Source of the DNA: Frankia sp. RB7
GTDB lineage: Bacteria > Pseudomonadota > Alphaproteobacteria > Rhizobiales > Xanthobacteraceae
DNA: 64,000 nt
NCBI GenBank assembly: GCA_030403585.1
Contig: JAUEPE010000002.1
Coordinates: 295,686 to 359,685 of the forward strand
Reading direction: 5' to 3'
Both the position numbers and the translations under genes were made by a program. The notes under the pieces are model-generated. The model was not told where the DNA came from. It worked only from the letters and a program-made list of their open reading frames with translations, and made no database searches. This document shows positions 58,295 to 64,000 of the stretch, piece after piece. Position 1 is the stretch's first letter. Every line of letters starts with the position of its first letter.

Positions 58295-58695
58295 TGCAGA
58301 AATTCACAGAGACCACGGCCTTTCAAAAGAGTAACGGAGACCTGGCCGTTCTGGCGGGAGCAAACGTGTTCGTGTTCGTCGCTAATTCTTCGACCCTGGC
58401 GACGCTTTTCGACGACGACGAAACAACCCACAAGCTCAACCCACTCGCCTCGGATGCCAATGGGCTCGCTCAATTCAAGCTCGCGAACGGTACGTATGAC
58501 TTCCAATACTCAAACGGTGGCTTGGTCGTAACCGTTCCCGGCGTGATCGCCTATGACCCGGTCGATGCTGGTGCTTATGATCCATCGAACGTCGCCATCA
58601 CGGGCGGGACCATTGACGGCGTGGTCATTGGCGGTTCGGGCCCGGCCAATGCCACCTTCAACGACGTAACCGTAAATGGGAACTTCAAGAACTGA
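58294..58695 (+). CDS. Fibre-adaptor-like protein
   Basis: The 133-aa protein has an N-terminal Ig/adaptor-like start (FTETTAFQKSNGDLAVLAGANVFVFV, LKLANGTYDFQYSNGG) common in phage fibre proteins that vary adhesins, and a Gly-rich repeat end. It overlaps neighbours by one base on each side. Function inferred from position. Confidence 0.6.
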   Translation: MQKFTETTAFQKSNGDLAVLAGANVFVFVANSSTLATLFDDDETTHKLNPLASDANGLAQFKLANGTYDFQYSNGGLVVTVPGVIAYDPVDAGAYDPSNVAITGGTIDGVVIGGSGPANATFNDVTVNGNFKN

Positions 58696-60095
58696 TGAGG
58701 TTCGCGGCATTCCTCGGGTTGTGTCTGTTGAGCTGCTCGGCCTGGGCTGCCCCTGCTGAATTCTCCAAAGGGATAAGCGCAACGAGCGTGACTCTGGCGG
58801 GGGGGACAGGGAACGGCCTCTCGATCAACGGCGGTAACGTAACGCTGAAGGAAAATGCCGGATACGGTCTTCTCGATAGCGTCGGCAACATGCTCATCAA
58901 GGCAAACGGCGGTCACGTCGGCATCGGTAACGGCAATTCTGTGTGGGTCGGTAGTGGGAATACCGACGTCGCCGGTAGCGCTTTGCTTGGCGTCAATGGT
59001 CAGGTCAGTGCCACGGGGTTCTTGGGAAGTGGGGTAGGGCTGACGAACTTGCCGGTTTACGAGAGTGTGTCCCTTACCACTAGTGGCACCCGTTCCGACA
59101 ACTTCGTCGTCACCGGCATGACGTCGGCCACGCAAGTGACCACCGAGGCACGGATTACGCCGACAAGCAGCACCGTCATTGCAGGGATCGCGGCGAGCGG
59201 GGTCCAGGATGGGAAAGTGCTCATCATCCGCAACGTGACGAGCCCGACTGGTCCTAATGCGCGCCTGCTCGTCCTGGAGCGTGAAGCGCCGACAGCGACA
59301 TATCCAATCAGCTACGGGCCCATGGCGACCCCGATAATGCTGATGCCTCAGGACGAGGCGAAACTACGCTACAGCACTACGGACGCCCGCTGGAATTTTG
59401 TGGAGGGTAACCGACACGCCAGTGTGAACCAGATGTTCGACGAGTTCCACGAAGGGTTCCTCGAAGCCAACGGCGTGTTTTACTACAACACAGGCACCGG
59501 CACCGCTGTGAGTGGGGGCAATAACGGGACTGCGGTCTTTAATCAGCTTGTGATGGGCAGTAATGATTGCGGGACCGGCACTACTGCTACAGGCCGATGC
59601 TACGTCGGGAGCGGGCCGGGCAACTTCTTCCTGGGCGCTGGTGCCGCGCTGTCTGTGATCCGCGCCTGGCCTTTGCAAATAGCGACAGGCGCGCAGAACT
59701 TTCAAGGTTGGGTAGGATTCAACAATGCATCGAGCGCTGCGATGCCCACGGCGGCTTGCGCTTGGGTTTACGACCCATCGGCTTCGACGACTTTCTATCG
59801 CATCGCGAATTTCAATGCGTCGGGCTCGACCTCAGCGACGACCAGTCTAGCGGTATCCAACACCCAGCCGGTCAAGTTCGGCGTCTTCGTAAACGGCAAT
59901 GCTACTGCTGCAGAGTACTTCCACTCTGTCAGCGATAGCGTGACGTTCGATGGAACGCTGAATGGGAACATGCCTGCAGGCAGCTCGACCAGCCTCGGAT
60001 TGCAGAGCGGTCTGACGAAGAACACGGGAACAACCGCCGTCTTCTGGGAAACAGACAACCTTGGTTGGCGCTATCAAGCGCCAAGAGGCCGGTAA
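58695..60095 (+). CDS. Tail-fibre-like protein with signal peptide (C)
   Basis: The 466-aa protein has an apparent Sec signal peptide (RFAAFLGLCLLSCSAWA, then APAEFSKGIS) and a Gly/Asn-rich repeat region (about 25-130), then a strand-rich globular end with CGTGTTATGRC. Fibre-type repeats with a secretion signal are unusual. The product may be a host-surface or virion adhesin. It overlaps the next gene by TAATG. Confidence 0.6.
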   Translation: MRFAAFLGLCLLSCSAWAAPAEFSKGISATSVTLAGGTGNGLSINGGNVTLKENAGYGLLDSVGNMLIKANGGHVGIGNGNSVWVGSGNTDVAGSALLGVNGQVSATGFLGSGVGLTNLPVYESVSLTTSGTRSDNFVVTGMTSATQVTTEARITPTSSTVIAGIAASGVQDGKVLIIRNVTSPTGPNARLLVLEREAPTATYPISYGPMATPIMLMPQDEAKLRYSTTDARWNFVEGNRHASVNQMFDEFHEGFLEANGVFYYNTGTGTAVSGGNNGTAVFNQLVMGSNDCGTGTTATGRCYVGSGPGNFFLGAGAALSVIRAWPLQIATGAQNFQGWVGFNNASSAAMPTAACAWVYDPSASTTFYRIANFNASGSTSATTSLAVSNTQPVKFGVFVNGNATAAEYFHSVSDSVTFDGTLNGNMPAGSSTSLGLQSGLTKNTGTTAVFWETDNLGWRYQAPRGR

Positions 60096-60355
60096 TGGCT
60101 AAAGAAAGCTGGCATCTCGACAAGAAAGTGCCGGTCTCGCTCATCGCGACCATCGTGCTTCAGACGGCGGCTATCATCATCTGGGCGGCGGCGTACACTG
60201 CGCGGAATGACGCTATCAACGAACAGCAAAACGACGCCATCAAAGAACTGAAGGCGGCCAACGCTCAGAACACGGCAATCCTCAGCGACATGAAGGCCGA
60301 TATGGCCGTAGTGAAGTCGGCTGTCATCGACATCAAGGGCGGGCTTAAGCGCTGA
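60095..60355 (+). CDS. Holin- or i-spanin-like membrane protein
   Basis: The 86-aa protein has one N-terminal membrane helix (about 12-34) and a periplasmic-type coiled coil (NEQQNDAIKELKAANAQNTAILSDMK). The layout fits an inner-membrane spanin or a small pinholin-like protein placed next to the endolysin. TAATG overlap with the fibre gene. Confidence 0.55.
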   Translation: MAKESWHLDKKVPVSLIATIVLQTAAIIIWAAAYTARNDAINEQQNDAIKELKAANAQNTAILSDMKADMAVVKSAVIDIKGGLKR

Positions 60356-60729
60356 ACTTTCTCTTCGGCACCCGAAGCGAGAATTGCCTCAAGGATCTAA
60401 ACCCCAACCTCGTCGGCGTCCTCCGCCTGGCACTTTCCTACGACGAGATGGACTTCACCGTCATTCAAACCCTCCGGTCAGTCGAGGAAGAGAAGGAGCA
60501 CGTTGCTGCGGGCAGAAGCCAGACCATGAACTCCAAACATCTTCCAGGCCCTGACGGGAAGGCGAGGGCGGCGGATTGCGCCCCATTCCCAATTGACTGG
60601 AATGACCTCGAACGATTCTCCCGGCTCAATGACCTCATTCAGCGTGCCGCGAAAGAGCTTGGCGTCGTGGTGACGTGGGGTGGCACATGGAAAACCCTTA
60701 AGGACTATGACCATTGGGAGCTTGCTTGA
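60352..60729 (+). CDS. M15 peptidase endolysin, CTG start inferred
   Basis: The 125-aa protein is an L-Ala-D-Glu/VanY-type (M15) endolysin: N-terminal helices, then RSQTMNSKHL (H63), ARAADCAPF (D75) and DYDHWEL (H121), the zinc and catalytic residues. The family N-terminus (FGTRSENCLKDLNPNLVGVLRLAL) precedes the first ATG at 60448. The only near-cognate start is CTG at 60352, which overlaps the previous stop (CTGA). A truncated ATG start would lose a conserved domain. Confidence 0.75.
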   Translation: MNFLFGTRSENCLKDLNPNLVGVLRLALSYDEMDFTVIQTLRSVEEEKEHVAAGRSQTMNSKHLPGPDGKARAADCAPFPIDWNDLERFSRLNDLIQRAAKELGVVVTWGGTWKTLKDYDHWELA

Positions 60730-60754
60730 CGCTTCGTCTGGACGGCCCCATGAT
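60726..60754 (+). promoter_or_regulatory. Prophage repeat promoter, overlaps endolysin stop
   Basis: TTGACG, 17 nt, CATGAT. The TGA in the -35 box is the endolysin stop codon. It would drive the small membrane and spanin-like genes that follow. The spacer differs from the others, but -35, -10 and stop overlap all match. Confidence 0.55.
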
Positions 60755-60777
60755 TCAGATAAAGAAAGGGTACTGAA

Positions 60778-61005
60778 GTGGGCGTTATGGATTCGGCAAA
60801 TACCTTTGCCGCGAAGGGCTGGTGGCAAGCTGGTCTGGTTAAGTTGACTGAGTATGCATTATTCATCGTGGTTTGTACGCTCGCGGCTCACTTCTTACCG
60901 GCATCGACTGCCAATACAGTGATAAACGGTGCCTCCAACGTCCTTGGCGTGCCACCCATTGTGATTACGCAGACCGCCATTACTAGTCCAACCATCGTTC
61001 AATAG
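60778..61005 (+). CDS. Small membrane protein of lysis cassette
   Basis: The 75-aa protein has one hydrophobic helix (about 22-42; LTEYALFIVVCTLAAHFLP) between a short basic start and a Thr/Val-rich end. Holin-like by size and place. GTG at 60778 or ATG at 60787. It overlaps the next gene by TAGTG. Confidence 0.5.
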   Translation: MGVMDSANTFAAKGWWQAGLVKLTEYALFIVVCTLAAHFLPASTANTVINGASNVLGVPPIVITQTAITSPTIVQ

Positions 61006-61250
61006 TGGATTTGGCAGCTCTTGGTACGAGCTTCCTCAACTGGCTTAAAACGGTCTGGCCAGATCTTCATGACGCCATTATCGCGATTGGCGCTGCGATC
61101 GTCCAAAAGAAGCTGGATGATGGCTCGGATGCCAAAGCTGCGCTGGACGCCATTCAGAAAGCCGACAAAGCGGCTTCTCCAGTCGATGCCATGTCTGATG
61201 CTGGCTTACTGCGTGACCTACAATCAAGGGGCCGGGTGCGTGACCTATGA
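61005..61250 (+). CDS. Small lysis-region protein
   Basis: The 81-aa protein has a hydrophobic-amphipathic start (LGTSFLNWLKTVWPDLHDAIIAIGAAIVQ) and a charged helical end. It shares 53 bp with the next gene in another frame, like Rz/Rz1 pairs. GTG start. Spanin-type function is inferred only. Confidence 0.45.
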   Translation: MDLAALGTSFLNWLKTVWPDLHDAIIAIGAAIVQKKLDDGSDAKAALDAIQKADKAASPVDAMSDAGLLRDLQSRGRVRDL

Positions 61251-61353
61251 CCATTACCGGCCAACGGTGAGTGTGACGGACACAAAAGAGACCATCCGCG
61301 AGTTCGATAAGCTCGATTTGGCTATGGACGCCGCCTGTGGGATAAACCCATAA
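61198..61353 (+). CDS. Small Rz1-like protein, embedded start
   Basis: The 51-aa product begins MLAYCVTYNQGAGCVTYDHYRPTVSV and ends MDAACGINP. Short phage lysis proteins with C..(W/Y).P(I/T)..S..D and a final CG are common beside endolysins in rhizobial prophages. The first 53 bp lie inside the preceding gene in another frame. No perfect lipobox, so outer-membrane anchoring is unclear. Confidence 0.4.
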   Translation: MLAYCVTYNQGAGCVTYDHYRPTVSVTDTKETIREFDKLDLAMDAACGINP

Positions 61354-61383
61354 ATCAGTTTCGTTTCATGGCAGGGGCGGGCC

Positions 61384-62076
61384 GTGGGAATTGCATTAAT
61401 CGTTTCTGGTATCGTGACAGGCCTGTTAGGTCTGCTCGATATGATTCTTAGTGAAAAGGCAAAATCCAAGCTTGATTTAGCGGTTCTTCGAGTTTGGGTG
61501 TGGTTGAGCGATGCAAGGAAGGTCTCTCTAACGCGCTGGGCTCAACGCAGTAGCCTTCGCCCGTTATTTTTGATTGCCGCTATCCTATGGGCAATCTTCT
61601 GTTGGTGGTTCTGGGGCGATAGATTTCGACCGAATCTCTCCACGGTTGGCATTCTTCTTTTAGCGGTGTGCCTCGGCGGATGGCTTGGCTGGCTCGTTCT
61701 TAACGCAATTCTCCGCAGATCCCCGCGTACCGCAGCCTTGTGGGCATTAGGCTGTCTCATCGCGGTTTCGATCTTAGGCTCATCTTTAGTGGATGTGTTT
61801 CTTGCGATAAACGATAAGTACTTTGAGTACATACGCCTGCACGAATTGCAGATCGCTTACGAGCTTGCTGTGTACAGCATTCTGCTAATGGGCGGAACGA
61901 TTCAGACGTTTTGCCTGATAGCTACGCTACCTCTTCTAGTTGTTGCTACGCTTCAATTATTGCTCTTCGTCTTAGAGCGGTTTGTGAGAAAAATAGCCGA
62001 ATCACCCAAAGGCGCGGTTATGGCGCTGAGCGGGATAGCGACCGCAATAGGAACAATTCTGAAGTCTTTCGCATAA
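61384..62076 (+). CDS. Multi-spanning membrane protein
   Basis: The 230-aa protein has about five hydrophobic helices (near residues 1-22, 58-78, 85-108, 115-138, 160-195). GTG start. It is AT-richer than the late genes and sits after the lysis cassette, a common site for lysogenic-conversion or superinfection-exclusion genes. No family recognised. Confidence 0.6.
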   Translation: MGIALIVSGIVTGLLGLLDMILSEKAKSKLDLAVLRVWVWLSDARKVSLTRWAQRSSLRPLFLIAAILWAIFCWWFWGDRFRPNLSTVGILLLAVCLGGWLGWLVLNAILRRSPRTAALWALGCLIAVSILGSSLVDVFLAINDKYFEYIRLHELQIAYELAVYSILLMGGTIQTFCLIATLPLLVVATLQLLLFVLERFVRKIAESPKGAVMALSGIATAIGTILKSFA

Positions 62077-62077
62077 A

Positions 62078-62096
62078 GGCCCCCGCAAAGGGGGCC
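62078..62096. terminator. Perfect GC hairpin between convergent genes
   Basis: GGCCCCC-GCAAA-GGGGGCC is a perfect 7-bp stem between convergent stops (62076 and 62102). There is no T-run, but the stem is very stable and placed as a terminator. Confidence 0.6.
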
Positions 62097-62101
62097 AGTC
62101 G

Positions 62102-62479
62102 TTAGTAGGGTATAGCATCGTCCATCTTGGTCTCGACCTTGGGCGTGGTCTCGTCCACCCCATGGCCCTTCTGGAGGAGCCAGTCGGCCGCCTGGGAGGC
62201 ATAGGAAGCGATCGAGAAGATGGCCCGGTTGTCCGCCTTCAAGACCTTGAGCCAGCTATCGATATAAGCCGGGCTCTGAGCATCGACGTACGAATACCCA
62301 AAGCTTGCGCAGATGAAGGCTGATCCCAGTTCGGCCACCAATTCCTCCGTGGCATAGGCGTCCTTGAAGACCTTCGGATTGAACTTCCGTGCCAACCGGT
62401 CTTTGTGGCCAGTGGCATGGATCAATTCGTGTCCGAGGGTTGAGACGTAAGCATCCGGCGAAGACCGCGCGCGGGTCAT
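62102..62479 (-). pseudogene. ArdC-like antirestriction protein, C-terminal remnant
   Basis: The 125-residue frame keeps the zincin-like metallopeptidase half of ArdC proteins: HELIHATGHKDRLAR (HExxH and third His) and YATEELVAELGSAFICASFG, then a helical end. Intact ArdC proteins are about 300 aa with an N-terminal ssDNA-binding domain, missing here. The coding sense starts within bases next to the IS66 junction, so IS insertion removed the 5' part. Residues MTRARSS are junction-derived. Confidence 0.7.
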
Positions 62480-64000
62480 TTTGGCTCAGGCGGCTTGATC
62501 AACGTTCCGGATGGCAGAGCGCCAAGTCCATGGCAGCAGTTCGTCGAGCCTTTGGACGGGATGCTCTGCGATGCGCGCCAGAACGTCGGCGAGCCAGGCT
62601 TGCGGATCGACGTCGTTCATCTTGGCGGTGACGATCAGGCTGTACATCATCGCCGCCCGCTCGCCGCCGCGATCCGAGCCGCAGAACAACCACGACTTGC
62701 GACCTAAAGCGATGCCGCGCACACCACGCTCCGCCGCATTGTTGGACAAGCAGATGCGACCGTCGTCGAGGAAGCGTGTGAACGCGGTCCAGCGCTTGAG
62801 CATGTAGTCCATTGCTTTGGCGATGTCGTTGCCACGCGAGAGCTTGGCGCGTTGCTCGCGCATCCAGGCTTCTAAATCGGCGATCAGCGGCGCGCTCAGT
62901 TCTTGGCGGACGGCGCGGCGCCGTTCGGGCGTCTCGCCGTTGATGCCTCGCTCGATCTCGAACAGGGCGTCTATCCGGCGGACTGTTTCCAGCGCCAGCG
63001 GCGAGATCACTGCCGGTTTCTTGCCATGAGCCTTGCGACGCGCATTCTCGGCCAGATCAGCCATCACGAAGAACGGCCGCCGGGCATGGACCCAGCACGC
63101 AGCTTCCAGGATCGGACCTGCGTTGCGGCCCGATTCGTAAAGCCGGCCATAGCCGCCATAGGCATCGGCCTGGAAGATTCCGCTGTAGTTGGCCAAGTGA
63201 GCCTGGGGATGCTCGCCGGCCCGGTCGCGCGAGTAATAGAACACCGCCCCAGGCGGGGCCTGCCCTCCAAAAGGCTTGTCATCGCGCACGTAGACCCAGA
63301 TCCGGCCCGTGTTGGTCTTGCCTTTGGCCAGGACCGGGACCGTGGTGTCGTCCCCGTGCAATCGCTCGGCGCTCAGCACATAGGCCTCGAGGCGCTTGAA
63401 CAAGGGTGCCAGCGCCGCGGTGCAGCCGCCGACCTGGTCGGCCAGGGTCGACAGACTGATCGGCACACCCTCCTTGGCATAGCGCTCCGCTTGCCGATTC
63501 AGCGGCTGATGTTGACCAAACTTCTCGAACAGCACCATCGCCAGCAGGCTTGGCCCCGCCCAGCCACGGGCAAGCACATGGAACGGCGCCGGAGCCTGGC
63601 TGATCTTCTCGCAATCACGGCAAGTAAACTTCTCGCGGACGTGCTGGATCACTTTCCAGGATTTCGGGATTACCTCCAGCGTCTCGGTGATGTCCTCGCC
63701 GAGCTTGGACAGCCGCGCGCCGCCACAGCAGGCGCACGCCACAGGTCCCGGCACCATCACCCGCTCGCGAGGCAGATGCTTCGGGAACGGCTGGCGTGAT
63801 GGCCGCTTGCGCGTGAACGACGCCACCTTCGTGGTTTTGGCCACGGCCATTTCGGCGGTAAGTTCGTCCTCTGTCGCCGAACTCTCCAGCTCCTCCAGCG
63901 TCAGCTCAAGCTGATCCAATAGCCGCGCGGTACGCTCCGAGCGAGGGCCATGGCGGTCGCGGTTAAGTTTCTCGATTTGCAGCTTCAGATGGGCGATCAG
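62480..64000 (-). mobile_element. IS66-family insertion sequence, left end only
   Basis: The element starts about where the ArdC-like frame breaks (62,470-62,485) and continues out of the window. The tnpC stop is only a few bases from the junction. I could not fix the terminal inverted repeat or the usual 8-bp target duplication because the other end is missing. Confidence 0.75.
62486..64000 (-). CDS. tnpC: IS66 family transposase TnpC, N-terminus off window
   Basis: The open frame runs past base 64000; 504 codons are in the window. Visible parts are the N-terminal leucine-zipper-like IAHLKLQIEKLNRDRHGPRSER, the zinc finger (CACCGG ... CRDCEK), the DDE residues (HGDDTTVPVL; IFQADAYGGYGRLYE; NNAAERGVRGIALGRKSWLFCGSD) and a typical C-terminal region (WLADVLARIAEHPVQRLDELLPWTW). 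TnpA and TnpB should lie right of the window. It interrupts the ArdC-like gene. Confidence 0.9.
   Translation of the reverse strand: MIAHLKLQIEKLNRDRHGPRSERTARLLDQLELTLEELESSATEDELTAEMAVAKTTKVASFTRKRPSRQPFPKHLPRERVMVPGPVACACCGGARLSKLGEDITETLEVIPKSWKVIQHVREKFTCRDCEKISQAPAPFHVLARGWAGPSLLAMVLFEKFGQHQPLNRQAERYAKEGVPISLSTLADQVGGCTAALAPLFKRLEAYVLSAERLHGDDTTVPVLAKGKTNTGRIWVYVRDDKPFGGQAPPGAVFYYSRDRAGEHPQAHLANYSGIFQADAYGGYGRLYESGRNAGPILEAACWVHARRPFFVMADLAENARRKAHGKKPAVISPLALETVRRIDALFEIERGINGETPERRRAVRQELSAPLIADLEAWMREQRAKLSRGNDIAKAMDYMLKRWTAFTRFLDDGRICLSNNAAERGVRGIALGRKSWLFCGSDRGGERAAMMYSLIVTAKMNDVDPQAWLADVLARIAEHPVQRLDELLPWTWRSAIRNVDQAA

Larger units (their letters stand above)
25308..62485. mobile_element. 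Siphovirus-type prophage, right end not in window
   Basis: The element runs from the tRNA-Lys fragment through early, replication, packaging, head, tail, fibre and lysis modules. A TP901-1-like tail tube, long tape measure and GTA-type chaperones indicate a long non-contractile tail. No integrase, excisionase or CI-type repressor was found here, so those genes probably lie right of the IS66 insertion. Late genes look intact apart from unusual starts. The right coordinate is only the point where IS66 begins. Confidence 0.85.

Noticed and set aside
25308..62485. Prophage integrase or CI-type repressor
   Set aside because: I looked for tyrosine or serine recombinase motifs and for HTH-plus-peptidase repressors in all supported frames and found none in the window.

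Overview
This window looks like the chromosome of a Bradyrhizobium or close relative (Alphaproteobacteria, Nitrobacteraceae). The evidence is high GC, FixK/FNR-type boxes ahead of several operons, and protein types typical of that group (IalB, DUF3300/DUF2950, PPK2, FixK-like and FixJ-like regulators). This is inferred from family content only; no search was run.

Region 1 (1-25,300) is host chromosome and reads as an oxygen-limitation and stress island. Five perfect TTGA-N6-TCAA boxes (1471, 8290, 10732, 17166, 20954) lie 55-77 bp ahead of an AI-2E-family permease, an AspT-like antiporter that diverges from a YoaK-SulP pair, a very long PLP decarboxylase followed by a second AspT-like antiporter, a DUF3302-HlyD pair, and a DUF3300-DUF2950 operon. 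The island also encodes a cysteine-free FixK-like regulator, an orphan FixJ/LuxR-type response regulator, a small K+-channel-like protein, PPK2, and a histidine kinase with an ABC-substrate-binding sensor. Decarboxylation coupled to antiport would consume protons and give energy or acid tolerance at low oxygen (inference).

Region 2 (25,308 to about 62,480) is a siphovirus-type prophage. Its left edge is the 3' half of a tRNA-Lys(TTT) gene, which I read as attL; the right end, integrase and CI-type repressor are not in the window. Layout: an H-NS-like gene and small early genes (25.5-27.9 kb); a leftward early block with a Lar-like protein (27.9-32.3 kb); an O-like replication protein (32.5-33.3 kb); a leftward block with an SSB-like protein, an RHH protein and many small ORFs (34.5-37.6 kb); a rightward RuvC-like block (37.7-40.4 kb); a leftward two-gene insertion encoding an AAA ATPase and a DUF4435 protein, i.e. 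a PARIS-like (AriA/AriB) anti-phage system (40.4-42.9 kb); then rightward packaging, head, tail, fibre and lysis genes (43.0-61.4 kb). The order of terS, terL, portal (DUF4055), head morphogenesis, scaffold, capsid, connectors, gp10-like, DUF3168, major tail protein, GTA-type chaperones, tape measure, hub, fibres and M15 endolysin is a complete late region.

Region 3 (62,100-64,000) holds the 3' part of an ArdC-like antirestriction gene cut by an IS66-family element, whose transposase runs off the window.

Most notable: the PARIS-like pair inside a prophage that also carries two antirestriction-type genes; a family of prophage promoters (TTGACR-N17-CATGAT-like) whose -35 box overlaps the preceding stop codon in four late-strand cases; the lack of canonical start codons for terL, the endolysin and the second tail chaperone; three late-operon proteins with Sec signal peptides; and structured non-coding elements at the left prophage edge.
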